A stretch of DNA of 64,000 nt, taken from contig NC_066311.1 of assembly GCF_905404315.1 (NCBI RefSeq), positions 2,728,001-2,792,000 of the forward strand. The letters run 5' to 3'. The notes beneath the pieces were generated by a model. It was not told the DNA's origin. It did no database searches and saw only the letters and a list, made by a program, of their open reading frames with translations. This stretch comes from Leptidea sinapis (lineage: Eukaryota; Arthropoda; Insecta; Lepidoptera; Pieridae). Numbering within the stretch: the stretch's first letter is position 1; each line of letters begins with the position of its first letter. A program made the translations under genes and the position numbers. Below, in pieces: positions 10,041 through 21,984 of the stretch.

Positions 10041-11188
10041 AAAATTTGAGGGTTATGCACTGCCTTACATTGGAAATGCTTGTAACAAATATGTTATTCC
10101 CAATTCCGTGGTCACCTGGAAAGCAAAGCCAAATTGGCTTCGAAGAATCTGGGCGTCATTAATAGAGCACGGCAATACTTCAAGCCGGCCACACATGGAG
10201 ATTTGCTGTCATATCTGGTCTGGGGCACCCCAGTATTAGCTCGATCCATTTGTCCGCGTGCAACGCAGAGCAGCTTGAATTGTCGGGGAACCAGTGCTCT
10301 GTGAAGGGCTATATCACTTGGCGTTGCGTTGAGATGTCACTTCATTGTGCTTCGTCTACCGCATTTATCACGGGGAATGTTCCGAAGAGCTGTTTTACCT
10401 GATTCCTGCCGCCAAATTCCACCTTCGCACGACACGCCAAATTTAAGGATTATCCCACCATCTGGATGTCTTGCGGTTCTCCATTGTGCGCTTTTAGAGG
10501 AGCTTTCGTTCACGTACTACAAAGCTCTGTAATGAGCTTCAAAAAATACAAAAAGCTAGCTTATTTTGCTATCTATAAACCGAAAAAACATTAAAATAAA
10601 GAAAATCTATTGAAATGTAATCGAATGAATATTTAATCGATTAAAATAACATTAAGATCCAGTTCTTTTATTTCAATAATATTCATTAGGTGCTTAGTTC
10701 ATGTTCGAATGACCATATTATTATGAATAAAATATAAAATTTCCTCAGGAAAAAACAGAACTGAGTAATTATTTTATTATTAATAAATCGATCAATAAAT
10801 CGATTTTCATAAAAAATCGATACTAGTGAAGTCCTTGTTCCTCAACGCTAACTTCACTTTGACAATGACAGTCTGACAGATCATTTCGTTTCTTCGTTAT
10901 TGTCACTTCGTTACTCGTTGTATTCGTAGAGTTACCGTCTTGTTAACTACCTACCCAATTGAATTCCAAGGAAATTTGCCTGTAGCAGTCTGTTTTACAG
11001 TTCATGTATGAGTATATAATGAGTATAATATATTATTCTAATCTGAGCAAATAAAACTATCTTTTAATTCAGGTATACTATATTATATCTAATTACAAGT
11101 TGTCTTATATTATAATGCAAAAAAAGGTCGTTACAGTAGTAGATAGGTATACGTAGATAGATAGGTATTTTTATCTAAAAAAAACAAG
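10041..11188. other. Left-arm-specific block
   Basis: This 1.15 kb has no counterpart in the right arm, where 42,651-45,830 occupies the same position. It begins with a LINE 3' fragment (10,103-10,540). The remainder is AT-rich with no gene seen. Confidence 0.75.
10103..10540 (+). mobile_element. 3' fragment of the 0.8-4.0 kb LINE family
   Basis: Colinear with 3,056-3,720: it carries the equivalents of GKAKLASKKLGVINRAR and YHGECSEEL. An internal deletion removes the segment around residues SARILALYKAQ, and the 179-bp repeat is absent. Frames are broken. This copy shows what the interrupted LINE at 3,339 looked like before insertion. Confidence 0.8.
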
Positions 11189-11385
11189 GTTGGTACCCAT
11201 CTAATATAAGTATGTGATAAATCCTTAGCAGCTAGGCATTTAATAAACCTACAATAGACGAGCTGTCAACATTTAGTTTAAGACATACCTAACCTCATTT
11301 TTATAACTTCGATTACTCAGCTCCTAGATTGACAAATCTTGCTAAATTTTCAATTATTGATTATTTAAATGTTATCTTTTAAATA

Positions 11386-11790
11386 ATGCTACTTTCATCT
11401 TACCTGGGCCCAGGAATGTATGGAAGCGTTTCAATCTCCTTTACTCTTTTCTGTATGCTTCGTGGTATGTACTTATTCGTGGCTAGGACCATTATCACAT
11501 ACGGTTGTGTGGAGTGGGCGAATAAGACATCTAACGTAGAGGTGAAGCTATACCTAACAAAACTGCAAAGGCTACTAGCTACTACTGTTTGGCATGCATT
11601 CGTCTGTGTAACAGGCGAATATATATGAAATCCAGCCTAGGTGGAACTCATTTGCTCATCCACACTAAGTTGTTCCTCGATTGGAACTTTGTTATAATCT
11701 TCATGCAGAGATTCTACTACTGGACGTATTTTGTAAATCCGGTGATAAACAGGATGCTCCGTTGTATTAAATTATTGTCATTGAAGTAAA
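11386..11790 (+). pseudogene. LINE C-terminal fragment (left)
   Basis: The frame 11,386-11,628 has the post-RT signature TIITYGCVEWANKTSNVEVK followed by LTKLQRLLATT, as in LINE proteins where a Tyr-Gly and Trp motif precedes a KLQR motif. It continues in another frame to about 11,790 and mirrors 42,044-42,453. No RT catalytic block remains. Confidence 0.6.
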
Positions 11791-12509
11791 ATATTTGCAA
11801 TTTTTTTCAAATTTATTTAATGTCATGGCTTTCTGTATTAGAGATGGTCCGAGTATAGGGCTCCAGTGAGTTCAATTCAATTTGACTGGCTTTTTTTGTT
11901 TGTTAGTTTGAGATGGTTGATTTGAAGTTTCGCGTGATGGTACAGTTTCTGTACTGTTGGATGGATTTTCATGGTTGTCTTCTAGACATGGCATCCATGT
12001 CAATATCCATTTCTGAAGCCTCTTTAATAAAAACAATCGTACACATTCTAGGTATTAAACTAAATAATAACACTTTTCGCCCGATTTAGACTACCGGCAA
12101 CAAACACAATATTATATCGTCTAAAACAAGTGAAAACGTAAAATATACTTAAGCCCATAAAAGTTTAACACTTACCTCTCCAGGGCTTCCTTAAAACTAC
12201 GCAAATTCGCACTTAAAACTCGATATAGTTTATAGCTCGATAAGTTCTAAATGAAACATATCCATCTAACTGCATTATTATTGAATAATTATCAAGCAAA
12301 CATTCCGTCGGAACAATCACATCGAAAGTTATAGCAAATTGTTGCAAATTTGCTCTGATTCGGTCTAATTTTGTATTTAAACTTCAAATATTAATTGTGA
12401 AAAATTTAAAATTATATTTACTTAACTAAAGCAGAGTGTTACACGATTCTATTTCTTCAAACTTATGGCACATTATATTCAAGATGTTATCAATTTTAGT
12501 ACTTACTTT
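11791..12509. other. AT-rich stretch, no gene seen
   Basis: No recognisable coding region. The mirror (41,233-42,043) contains a 385-bp insert that is absent here at about 12,220-12,230. Confidence 0.4.
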
Positions 12510-12830
12510 AATTTTTGTAGTATCTACTTTAATTAAAAATAAATTATACTTTCATTGCGTGATAAGCTGAACAAACAACAATTTGTTAATAATTAATTGA
12601 AATGATAAAATATGGAGACTTCTTAAAAAACTAATTAAAATTATAATAACTTCCTTGTGGGCTACCTATATAAGTCAATGGAAGAAAGTTTTCAATATTA
12701 CTAATCGTCTGGAAGTCTCCTCATAGTTTGTCACGTCGATAGAAGGAAATAAAACCATTCGCCATGAAACTATTACTTTGTAAGTATCATCTATTTTTTT
12801 CCACCGTGTGATAACAATCGTAAAAATATA
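12510..12830. repeat. Inner inverted repeat, B side
   Basis: Reverse-complement partner of 8,284-8,592. It lies upstream of Kazal B at the distance at which its partner lies upstream of Kazal A, allowing for the repeat inserted at 7,776-8,060. Confidence 0.75.
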
Positions 12831-12836
12831 ACAGTT

Positions 12837-13049
12837 ATGCCTATTACTCAGATAGGTCGATTTAGTTATTATGTTGTGGGTCGATGTAAATGTTTTAACA
12901 TGATCCCAGAAAAAGTTAAAATCAATTTATGTATCACGAAATTGAAAAGAATTGTTAAAAGACGTTTATGTGGTATAGGTAACACAAATTACTTTCCTTA
13001 TAATCCACAGATTGGAAATGAAGCGACTTCAGAGTATTTAAATTATTAA
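12837..13049 (+). pseudogene. LINE C-terminal tail fragment (left)
   Basis: A 70-codon frame reads GRFSYYVVGRCKCFNMIPEK followed by a Lys/Arg-rich KLKRIVKRRL stretch. This pattern (a phenylalanine-asparagine followed by Ile-Pro, then a basic helix) is typical of the very end of Jockey-like LINE proteins. It mirrors 40,406-40,618 exactly in frame. It could instead be an unrelated small protein, but the LINE reading is simpler. Confidence 0.45.
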
Positions 13050-13294
13050 TTTACATTTACATTTTCGAATTTGGTATTGAATTATTTTTTCAGTTAGATA
13101 TTAAATAAATATAATAATGAGTTACTGGATTTTGAATATCACCACTAGGGTTGAATACCTATGTAGAACTACAGTGATATTAAACAACAATTGCAATTTA
13201 CTATTATGACAATACTTATTATTTTATATTATAATCCTAACTTTAAAGAAGTTTAACACCTTAATCATCCACTGGTTTCTTCATTATAAATGTC

Positions 13295-13928
13295 ATGCTA
13301 ATATTTAAAGGACTAAACATTTTTATTTCAGTTGTTACATTCATTTTATCAATCGTTGCTTGGGCAAGTGCAAAATCAAAACTCCTCTGTGATTTAGAGT
13401 GCGCACATGACAACGTTCCTGTCTGTGCCACTAATGGACAAACATATGGCAACAGATGCTTGTAAGTATTCCGAATAATCTATTATGATAAAGATAATTC
13501 TGCGATAGTAAAGTAGTGCTTACTAATTTAAAATAAAATAATGAACAAAACGTAACACATGAATTGCGTATCACCAATTTAAAATGCATTTTCGCCCTGG
13601 AGGTGACTGTGTTACAACAGAGTGTGTGCAGGTCGGAATGGATCACTTATCTTCATTTTTTCTTGAGAATGCTACCTATATCACAATCGTCAAAAGCCCT
13701 GACACGATTAGGATACATGGTGGATATATTATAACTATGTAGTTAAATATATTAATACTATCAATAATTAAAACTTATAATAAATTATTATTTTCATCAT
13801 TTAATCTATTTTAATTCTTCTTTTCACATTTAAGGTGTGACTGCCGCGGTGCAACGTTTGCTCACAAGGGCGTTTGTAAAGCCGATGCTGAACCTAATGT
13901 AGATGATTCTACTACTCAGGCCCCATAA
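13295..13928 (+). CDS. Kazal-type protease inhibitor, copy B (left)
   Basis: Two exons, 13,295-13,461 and 13,835-13,928, with a 373-bp intron (TT|GTAAGT ... TTTAAG|G), predict 86 residues. A 26-residue signal peptide ends ASA. The Kazal core follows as CDLEC, PVC, TNGQTYGNRC, then LCDC and HKGVC. The predicted P1, second after the second Cys, is His. An 18-residue tail rich in Asp, Thr and Pro (ending STTQAP) follows the last Cys and is absent from copy A. Seven cysteines are present. A polyadenylation signal AATAAA occurs at about 13,959, soon after the stop. This looks intact and probably encodes a secreted serine-protease inhibitor; expression is unknown. The upstream conserved phrase atcatcca..ggtttctt is shared with copy A. 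Confidence 0.75.
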
Positions 13929-13989
13929 GGAGCAAGGAGCATACATATATCATGTACCAAATAAAAGAAAGTAATAAAATTCAAAACGA

Positions 13990-14640
13990 ATAAAGGCAGT
14001 AAATCATTTTAATTGTTTGTTTCATTAAAAAGAGCTGAACTTAAGTCACAGGATTCTTATTAATAATGCCACATTTTATGTTTGTGACACATCAATTGTT
14101 TTTCAAAATATATTCCTACACCAATTTCACACTGTATAAAGTTGTTGTTTCAGTCATCCCGAGGGACGTATTAAATAACCTCTTGGAAAGTATTCACTGT
14201 GCGACACTTTCTAGAGCCGTGATCGTCCAGTTGTGCGAGGAACGTGGGGAGCGCTCGAAGTGAAGCAACGTCCTCAGGAACTATTTGCACTGGGTATATG
14301 GTACCCACATGCCTATTATGACTCGAGCATTTCGTAGGGACCTACTTGGTGCATAGTGGCGAGAATGTAGTGGTGGTAAAGCCAAACTTTACAAATATTA
14401 TGATGAAAAGCAAGAATTACGTCGTAATAAATTAAACTCGTCACTGAACTAATTATTAGAAATTTAGCTTGTCCGGGAGGTAAGAATTCGATGAACCTGC
14501 GCACGAAACGTTTCGTGATTACCCTAGAACGTAGTTTGTATGGCTCAAAAGTTATACCGGTCTAAAATTCTTCAAAAGGTTTTATCGCCCTTTTATTTAT
14601 TTAAGGAAAAACAACAGCTAATACAATTTCTATAGATACT
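13990..14640 (+). repeat. Kazal-module 3' flank (copy B)
   Basis: The same flank as 3' of the other Kazal copies, with the tcactgtgcgacac and ggaacgtgggga phrases. A 65-codon frame (14,066-14,263) in it recurs in several copies but carries no recognisable domain and is not conserved as a frame, so I do not call a gene. Confidence 0.7.
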
Positions 14641-14808
14641 TAAATAGTAACAGACAGCCAATTACAGGTTTACGTACTAATAGAAGTGATATAAAACATG
14701 TAAGTGGTACGTGAATACTATTTTTTTTTACTTTGGAAATGCTTGTAGTAAATATGTCTTCAATATCTGATAATCTACTAATATCATTCACTGTTCTCCA
14801 CGCCCGCA

Positions 14809-14834
14809 CCTCAGAATACAGATGTATTCTGAGG
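14809..14834. repeat. Perfect 12-bp stem hairpin
   Basis: CCTCAGAATACA is followed by GA and then its exact reverse complement. The mirror is at 38,651-38,676. It is a candidate cruciform or foldback site; function unknown. Confidence 0.8.
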
Positions 14835-14944
14835 TCCGCACCATACATAAGCTTTTCCTATAATTGCAAGAATATAACTGCAAGAACACCGAATGGAGAG
14901 CTATACTTAAGAGATTTTTGAGGTACAATAAATTATGTTTAGCA

Positions 14945-15740
14945 ATACCTTATGAACAATATTGACTCATTTGCGTCAAAGCAATAAATTAAAAAAATAT
15001 AAAAAATGGGTGCCTTATGATTTGACTGAGCTGCAGAAAGAAACGCGTGTTGAAACTTGTTGTATCGATACAGAAATGAAAGAATATTGGATCAAATTGT
15101 GATATTCGATGAAAAGTGGATTCTTTACGATAACCTTAAGCGAAAAATGCAATGGCTGACCCTAAGTCAAACGCGGCAACTATGTCCTATAGCAAAGCTT
15201 ACAAATAAATAGGTTATCGTCATTATTTGGTGGTCGCAGCATAGTGTTATTCACTATAGCTATCTCCGATCTGGTCAAGTAATAACGGCAGATATCTACT
15301 GTGCCGAACTCCGAAAAATCATAGCAAAACTAGCAGTGAAACAGCCCAGAATCATGAATCGATCTTCACCATTACTGCTCCATGATAACTCGAGACCTCA
15401 TACAGTACGAGTAACCATTTCAACTCTACAGGAACTGCAATTTGTCACCCTCCGTATTCGCCAGACTTGCTCCAACGGACTACCATTTTTTTTGTTATTT
15501 GGATAATTTTCGACGTGATAAGAAGTTTTCTTCTCAGGAGGCGGTAGAAAATTCTTTCACACCGTTTGTTAAATCTAGATCACCAGTTTTATCGCATAGG
15601 CATATTATGACCTCCTATTAGATGGCAGCTATGTATAGATAATAATCGGAATTATTTTGATTAAGTATTTACTTACATATTTATGTAAAATAAAAAAAAT
15701 GAATTTCAATTTTTCAGTAAAAATCGGCAATGACAAACAT
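14945..15740 (+). mobile_element. Mariner transposase relic (left)
   Basis: DNA transposon remnant of the Tc1/mariner type. In order it shows a WVPYDLTELQK-like linker, FDEKW (around the first catalytic Asp, normally CDEKW), WWSQ-like and LLHDN.RPH (second Asp), and a PPYSPDL-like third block, then the ENSF..FV C-terminal segment. Frameshifts and stops break it at several points and the N-terminal DNA-binding domain is missing. It mirrors 37,740-38,530 and was already dead before the arms duplicated. Confidence 0.8.
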
Positions 15741-15915
15741 TAATCCCTAACATACTAAAAGTCGCTAAATAAAGCCTTTGAAGACTTTCTATCAGCTTGT
15801 CAATGTGATCATTGAATAGTAACTTAGGGTCATCATTAGGTCATAGTAAACGCCGAGATCCCTCGTGCCATTGCATTTATAGGCACCTGACCTTTTAATG
15901 TGTAATCTTACGGGC

Positions 15916-16290
15916 TTATGTGACGACTGAATATTTTAATTTATTAAGTTCTAGTTTATTAATAAGACAATACTCCTCTAGGCGGTTGAGATCCTCCTGG
16001 AGGGCATTCATTGCAAGTATAGATGTTATTGAAGAGAATATTTTCATATCATCAGCGAAGGAAAGTGAATTGGAAGACTTAAACAGTAATCTATATCTCC
16101 TACATAGATAATAAAAAGAAGTGGATAAAGTAGTGATCACTGGGAAACACCACTAGCAACTGGAACCCAAATAGAAATTTAGTTATTTAGTACAATAACT
16201 TGAGATGATTATCGTTACAGGTCGCAATTAATGTCGATAGGTCGATTTTATCAAACGCCCTACTATAGTCGGTATAAAATGAGGGATCAT
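15916..16290 (-). pseudogene. Jockey-like RT fragment (left)
   Basis: Read on the minus strand it has a TDYSRAFDK block, an ASGVP-Q block and LSFADDMKIFSS (the Y/FADD catalytic box), with several stops. It belongs to the same LINE family as 25,290-26,176 and mirrors 37,195-37,570. Confidence 0.75.
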
Positions 16291-16384
16291 ATCACACAGG
16301 GACTAAAGAATATGGGGCTTTTGTTATTAATTATAATGTAAAATTCAACTGTTTCAATAATTTATATACTTATAATTATCTTCT

Positions 16385-19035
16385 TCACAGTCGTTCCCTC
16401 ATTGCTGAGGATCGTGACTCCGCTTAAGTTCGTCTACAGCTTTCCTCCATCTGTTTCGGTCTGTCGCATGGTGGAGTGCAATGCTGAGGGGTTGGTCAGT
16501 CTGCTCAGATATTTGATCAGACCAGCGTCGTGGGCCTCACTCTTGGTCTCTTCCCCTCAATTTTCCCGGTGACCATCAAACGTTCTAGGTTATCAGCACC
16601 GCGTCGTGCAATGTGGCCAGAGTATCTCATTATCCGCTGCAGACATGTAGTGGATAGACTTGGACTGCTCCCTATTTTTAGCTGTTTAAGGATCGAGGCG
16701 TTAGTGCAGTAAGTCGTCCATGGTATCCTTAGCATGCGGCGCCAGCACCACATCTCAAACGCAATCCGTTGTCTGTCAGTCGATTTCAGGGTCCAAATTT
16801 CAGCTCCATAGAGCGCGATGGGAAAGACAAGTGAGCGGACCAGGTGAATTTTCGTCCGATTGGTGATATTTCTGTCCTTCCACACCTTGCTTAGCTGTGT
16901 CATTGCTGTTTTGGCCATTCCAATTCGCCTCCCTATTTCAATTTCACAGTTACCTCTGTTCGTGATCACTGAGCCAAGGTAGTTGAACTGATCCACGGTT
17001 TCATAGCTCTGTAGGAGATCAGTGCGCGGAATGGCTGCGAAGCGGTCCACGACCATGACCTTGGTTTTGGCCGTATTTATTGCCAGACCCATCCTGAGAC
17101 TGGTGGCCTCTAGCTTGACCAGCAACTCTTTCATTTCCACTTCGGATGATGCGAATAGGGTGGTGTCATCGGCATAGCGGAGGTTCGATATTTTGACTCC
17201 ACCTATCTTTATGCCACCTTCCCAGTTTTCTAGCATTTGTCGCATTATCTGTTCTGCGTATATATTGAATAGGATAGGGGAGATCACGCATCCCTGTCAA
17301 ACACCTTTTTGGAACTCAAATGTGCTCGATGTGACATCCTCAATCGTAACTGTGCCATACCCTGACTCATAGAGGCTGCGTATTAGCATAACAAGATGCG
17401 CTGGAACACCTGACATTGAGAGTACATGCCACAGTTCTTCCCATTTTACGCAGTCAAAAGCCTTCTGGTAGTCAACAAAGCACATGAAGGTCGGCGTGTT
17501 ACACTCGTAGCATTTTTCTACTATCAGTCGCAGATTCAGGATTTGCTCTCTCGTTCCTCTGCCCTTTACAAAACTTGCTTGTTCTTGCGGTATTTACCAG
17601 CCGAGAAAGGATCGCAATCTCGCGTTGATTACATGTAGTAGAATCTTACTAGCATGTGACACCAAGGCGATTGTTCTGTAGTTATTACAGTTTCTTTCTG
17701 AGCCCTTTTTATGAAGAGGGAGTATAGACGAGTGTGTCCAGTCCGATGGCCAGTGTCCAGTTTACCATACTGCGTTGAGCAGTTGGGTTATTCCGTTAGG
17801 TCCCAGGTCCTTTAGAACCTCCGCTGTGATGCAATCTGGTCCCGGAGCCTTGTTGTTTTTCTGTTTCCGGATGGCATTTTCAATTTCCGTACAGAGTATT
17901 GATGGTTCTACATCAATTGGTGTTGCGGGTGCCACTGCAGCCTGGTTTGACTGGTTCTGATAAAGTTCTTCGCAAAACTCCCTCCATCTTTCAGCGATGT
18001 TCATGACTTCATGGATTGGATTTCCATCCTTATCGTCTATTACCCATGACGATGGCTTGAATTTACGGGTTATTTCCTTGATCTTATTAAAAAGATCCCC
18101 TGCCTGGTGTTTCTCGGCATGGTCTTCAATTTCAGAGCATATGTTCTCGAGATATTGGTTCTTGTCTCTCCTACACTGTCGTTGAATCAGTTTATTGAGT
18201 TCACTATATTGCTCCTCATATGTGGAATACTTTCCGCCTTTTTTCATTTCCATACGCAATTCAATATTCTTCCATGTCTCCTCTGATATCCAGTCTTTTC
18301 TCAGTTTAGTTTTAGTTACCATACTGTCAAGAATATTGATGACTCTTGTTTTGAAAGTTTCCCATTGATCGTTTGGGTTAGTTTCCGTTGTGTCTGGCAG
18401 TAGTTTAGGTTCAAGCATGTTCTGGAAGTGTTCATGTTCAGGTTTTGATAGTCTAATGAACCGTTTAGGTTTCTTGCGACAGATTTTAAGCCACAAGCGT
18501 ATATCCGCTACTAAGAGCTGGTGGTATGAGCCGCAGTCAGCGCCCGGGAAGGTTCCGGTGTTAGTGATTGAGGACTTCCATCGGTTTTGAATGGTGATGT
18601 AGTCGATCTGATTCCGATATCCCTCACCAGGGGAGATCCAAGTATAGAGTCGGCGTTTGTGATGTTTTAAGAAAGGGTTGGTGACCACCAAGTCTTGGCT
18701 CACGCAGAAATCTATAAATTTTTCTTCCTTTTCGTTCCTTATACCAACTCCATGTTTACCGATTATGTGGTAAATATTATGATCATCGTGCTCAGTGTTT
18801 CCAACCTTAGCATTCCAGTCTCCTTGAACTATCAGCATTTCACGCTTACAGATACCGTCTATGGTCGTTTGGAGTATCCCTTGTGATGAATTTGACGTTG
18901 GGGCATAGACTTGAACGATGTTAAGAGAGAGTGGCTTGCAATCTATTCCGATAGTCATTATGCGATCGTTTATTGTGTTATAGCCAGTAACGTGATGGGC
19001 CGGTTTATGGGGAACTAGAATTCCGACACCATTCT
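16385..19035 (-). mobile_element. RTE-clade LINE, 5'-truncated (left)
   Basis: Minus-strand LINE. The APE endonuclease shows VQGDWNAKVG and NQIDYITI, followed by GADCGSYHQLL. The RT shows KAPGPDCITAEVL, FVDYQKAFDCV, QGCVISPILFN and LRYADDTTLF, and the C-terminal region has LYGAEIWTL. These are RTE hallmarks. The reading frame is interrupted at four places that correspond to 35,721, 35,889, 36,187 and 36,966 in the mirror. At least two of these look like CGA-to-TGA decay. The first part of the endonuclease is absent; instead it is fused in frame to another LINE (19,036 onward). Confidence 0.85.
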
Positions 19036-19880
19036 TAATATCAGGCTTATTAGCAATGATAGTTCTGTCCGTGATGATAGATCGGTCCCAGTAAAGATTT
19101 TTGTTTTCCAGAACTGGCCCCAGAGTATACTTATAATACGGGACTTCAAAATGCACAAGATTGTGTCGAAGAGCAAGTTACTGATGGATAATCCTGGCTA
19201 CTTGATTTTGTCTGTGCAAATACTCTCCATTGGCAAGACGAGAACAACCGGAAATAATATGTCTGGTAGACTCACCAAGATGATGGCACGGCCTACATAT
19301 GTCTACTGTGCCATCATTCATGATGTATTTCCGGTAGTTTTTCGTCTTGATAACTTTATCAGCAATTGCACAAGCGAATCATTCAGTTTCCCCAAAGAGG
19401 TCACGAAATCGTAGCCAGGTAACAGACGAAATCCTGTCTACATCAGGCCCGTAGGGAGACTGGTAAAACCATCCATGAAGCTTTTTTCCCCTCCATACAT
19501 TCAAGCAATCTTGAGAACAGAGTATCACCGGTTTTCACCAATTCTCTTTGGATAAAGAGAGCGGTGTCAGTCCATTGTCTACTGCCACAATTTGTCGATG
19601 CAGTACCCCTCCTTTACCTAGAAAATATACACTGAGATTTATACAGCTCACGATTAAGCAGGTTTTTGGCACATAGAAACACGCTGTCTCCTCATTTCCG
19701 TAGGATGTATAATCTCATCAAAGGTGAGCGTTGACGTTGCATCCGGTATGTCGTCAGTAGTATACGGACCCTACTATCTAGGGCGTCAAGCTCGGTCTGA
19801 GTCCACTTCAGTATGCCGAAAGTGTATAATATTAATAGGGACATTACCCAGCTGGTGAAAGCACGTGCCTTGTTTGCACC
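19036..19880 (-). mobile_element. C-terminal part of an RLE-type LINE (left)
   Basis: Minus-strand fragment with a CCHC-like knuckle (CRPCHHLGESTRHII..C), a Y..RQNQV segment and PYYKYTLGPVLEN, then DRTIIANKPDI. This order is that of LINEs carrying a restriction-like endonuclease (R2/R4 type), in which the PD motif starts the catalytic site. The sequence stops exactly after PDI and continues as RTE, so the second half of the nuclease is missing. Mirrors 33,597-34,440. Confidence 0.6.
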
Positions 19881-20101
19881 AGATAAAAAATGGAGGGTGA
19901 CGAATGGTTTCTAATTGCAGTTCCTGTAGAGATAAAATGGTTTCTCGTGCTGTATGAGGTCTCGCGTAATCATGGAGCAATAATGGTGTAGATCGACTCA
20001 TTAGTCGGGGCTGTTTCACTGCTGCTTCTTTTGCTATCATTTTTCGGAGTTCGGCACAGTAGACATAGGCCGTTATTGCTTGAGCAGATCTTTTTAAAGT
20101 A
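19881..20101 (-). pseudogene. Mariner transposase fragment (left, near Kazal C)
   Basis: Minus-strand frame with AYVYCAELRKMI, KQPRLMSRS, LLLHDYARPH (the usual HDNARPH has Tyr for Asn) and LQELQLETIRHPP. It ends where the RLE-type LINE begins, inside the block that normally leads to the third catalytic Asp. The LINE probably inserted into, or was joined to, the mariner copy. Mirrors 33,375-33,596. Confidence 0.75.
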
Positions 20102-20229
20102 TCAGTATTGGAATGACTTTGAGCCGAAAAATTGTATTAACGTACCATTACCATATTTTATATTACTTTTATTACTGATAGCCTGTTATTATTTAAGTAT
20201 CTATAGAAATTATAATAAATAAAAGGGCA

Positions 20230-20951
20230 ATAAAAGCCTTTTGAACTATTTTAAACCGGTATAACTTCTGAGCCATACATACTGAGCATACTTAGAGCTT
20301 ACATACTAAGCTGTTACTCGTAGTTGTTCTAGGGTACTCTCGAAATGTTTCGTGCGCAGGTTCAACGAATTCTGGCCTCCCGAACTAGCTAAATTTCAAA
20401 TAATTAGTTCAGTAACGTGTTAAATTTATCACGACGTAATTCTTGCTTTTCATCATAATATTTGTAAACTTTGATCTGCTTTGCCACCACTACAATCACG
20501 CCACTGTGCACCAAGTAGGTTCTTACGAAATGCTTGAGATTTCAATAAGTGCGATGGTCATATGCGTATGCGGGTTCCATATACCCAGTGCGAATAGTTC
20601 CTGAGGACTTTGCTTCACTTCGAGCGCTCCCCACGTTCCTGGTAAAACTAGCTGGACGACCACGGCTCTAGAAGGTGTCGCACAGTGAATACAATGTAAG
20701 AGGTTATTCAAGACGTCCCTTGGGATGACTGAAACAACTACTTTATAGAATGGGTTCAAATGAGTGTAAATGGTGTAGGAATATACTTTGAAAAACAATT
20801 GATATGTTACAAACATAATATGTGGTAATATTAATTAAAATAAGTTCAGCTCTTTTTAGTGAAACAACCAATTAAAATGATTTATTGCTTTAATTTGTCT
20901 TAAACTTTATTACTATCTTATATTTGCTTCATGATGTATGTTCCTTGCTCC
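20230..20951 (-). repeat. Kazal-module 3' flank (copy C)
   Basis: Shared flank downstream of Kazal exon-2 relic C, with tcactgtgcgacac and gcaccaagtaggt phrases. The 97-codon frame at 20,523-20,816 lies within it and shows no recognisable domain. Confidence 0.7.
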
Positions 20952-21045
20952 TTAAGGGGCCTCAGTAGTAGAATCTTCCACATTAGGTTGTACATCGGAT
21001 TTGCAAACGCCCTTGTGACCAAACGTTACACCGCGACAGTCACAT
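20952..21045 (-). pseudogene. Kazal exon 2 only, copy C (left)
   Basis: A 94-base exon 2 (acceptor TTTCAG) encodes CDCRGVTFGHKGVC and an acidic Thr-rich tail ending STTEAP. Its length and phase are the same as those of exon 2 of copy B. No exon 1 is visible upstream (21,046-22,000), so it is an orphan exon. It is intact in frame and mirrors 32,423-32,516. Confidence 0.75.
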
Positions 21046-21896
21046 CTGAAATGTAAAAAGTAAGAATAATTAAAACAGATTGAACGCTAAAAATAATGAT
21101 GAATTATAAGTCATTAATTACTGATAGTATTAACACATTTAAATACATAGACAAAATAAATCTGTTCGCAAAATTTTTCAAACATAATATATAGAAAGAT
21201 ATTATTTATATACACTATTATGTCGCTTAGTAATAGGTGCACATGTTTAGATGCGATGTATCTTTATAAAATAATTAACAATTACATACACATGACATAA
21301 TCTTAGTAAAAGTGAGTCTTCATGCCCCATCTCGATTTCCCTTGCATTCTGATGTATATACGGTATTTGCTTAATATTAGCCAGTCTTAATAGGCCTGTA
21401 GTTTTACAAATCACCGAAAATATCTATAAACAAAGAGATCAAAAGATCGCTCAAAAATAAAGTGATTTGATGTCCGTCACTTTCATTACCGATCTGTATA
21501 TTTACGATATTATATTATTATTTGCGATATTATGGTTAACTATTGTATACCTGCATTACACACCAATGCAATTACTCAGTCATATTATCATGTAATATAT
21601 CCACACTATTTTTTATTCGTTTATTCACAATACATATTAACTATAATAATCACCAAGTAACAAGGAACTCAAACACAACAAAATTTATTTATACTATTCT
21701 GCTACCACAATTATTATACTTTATACACAATATTATATAATACAATATTTAACATTATTATGCTTTAGCGGTCGAATATATCTTATATATGATATTTTAC
21801 TCAAGCTAAAGCTAGATAACACTCTTTGTTATGTTTTTTAAAGTGATAGGATAAATAATAAATATAATATAAAATTTATAAAACAAAATTTTATGA
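21046..21896. other. AT-rich stretch, no gene seen
   Basis: Only the degenerate Kazal intron remnant near 21,046-21,170 is recognisable. The 65-codon frame at 21,543-21,740 is AT-driven and featureless. Confidence 0.4.
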
Positions 21897-21964
21897 ACGC
21901 TGCGGTACTCGAACCTCGTGGGTTCCGTGCCGGTGCTCTAACGAACTGAGCTAACCGTTCGAGT
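21897..21964 (-). repeat. tRNA-derived SINE head / degenerate tRNA (left)
   Basis: On the minus strand it has an A-box-like TTAGCTCAGTTCGTTAGAG and a B-box-like GGTTCGAGTACC. The distance between them is too short for a full anticodon and variable arm, so I read it as a tRNA-derived SINE promoter or a deleted tRNA. Mirrors 31,504-31,571. Confidence 0.55.
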
Positions 21965-21984
21965 GACGTATTAATTATTAGGTT

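Noticed and set aside
13261..13452. Minus-strand 63-codon frame opposite Kazal B exon 1
   Set aside because: It is the antisense shadow of a coding exon with a signal peptide and Kazal cysteines on the plus strand.
20523..20816. 97-codon frame conserved in both arms (mirror 32,652-32,945) as a gene
   Set aside because: It lies in the 3' flank shared by all Kazal copies but is open only in some. Identity between arms is explained by the palindrome, and no domain is visible.
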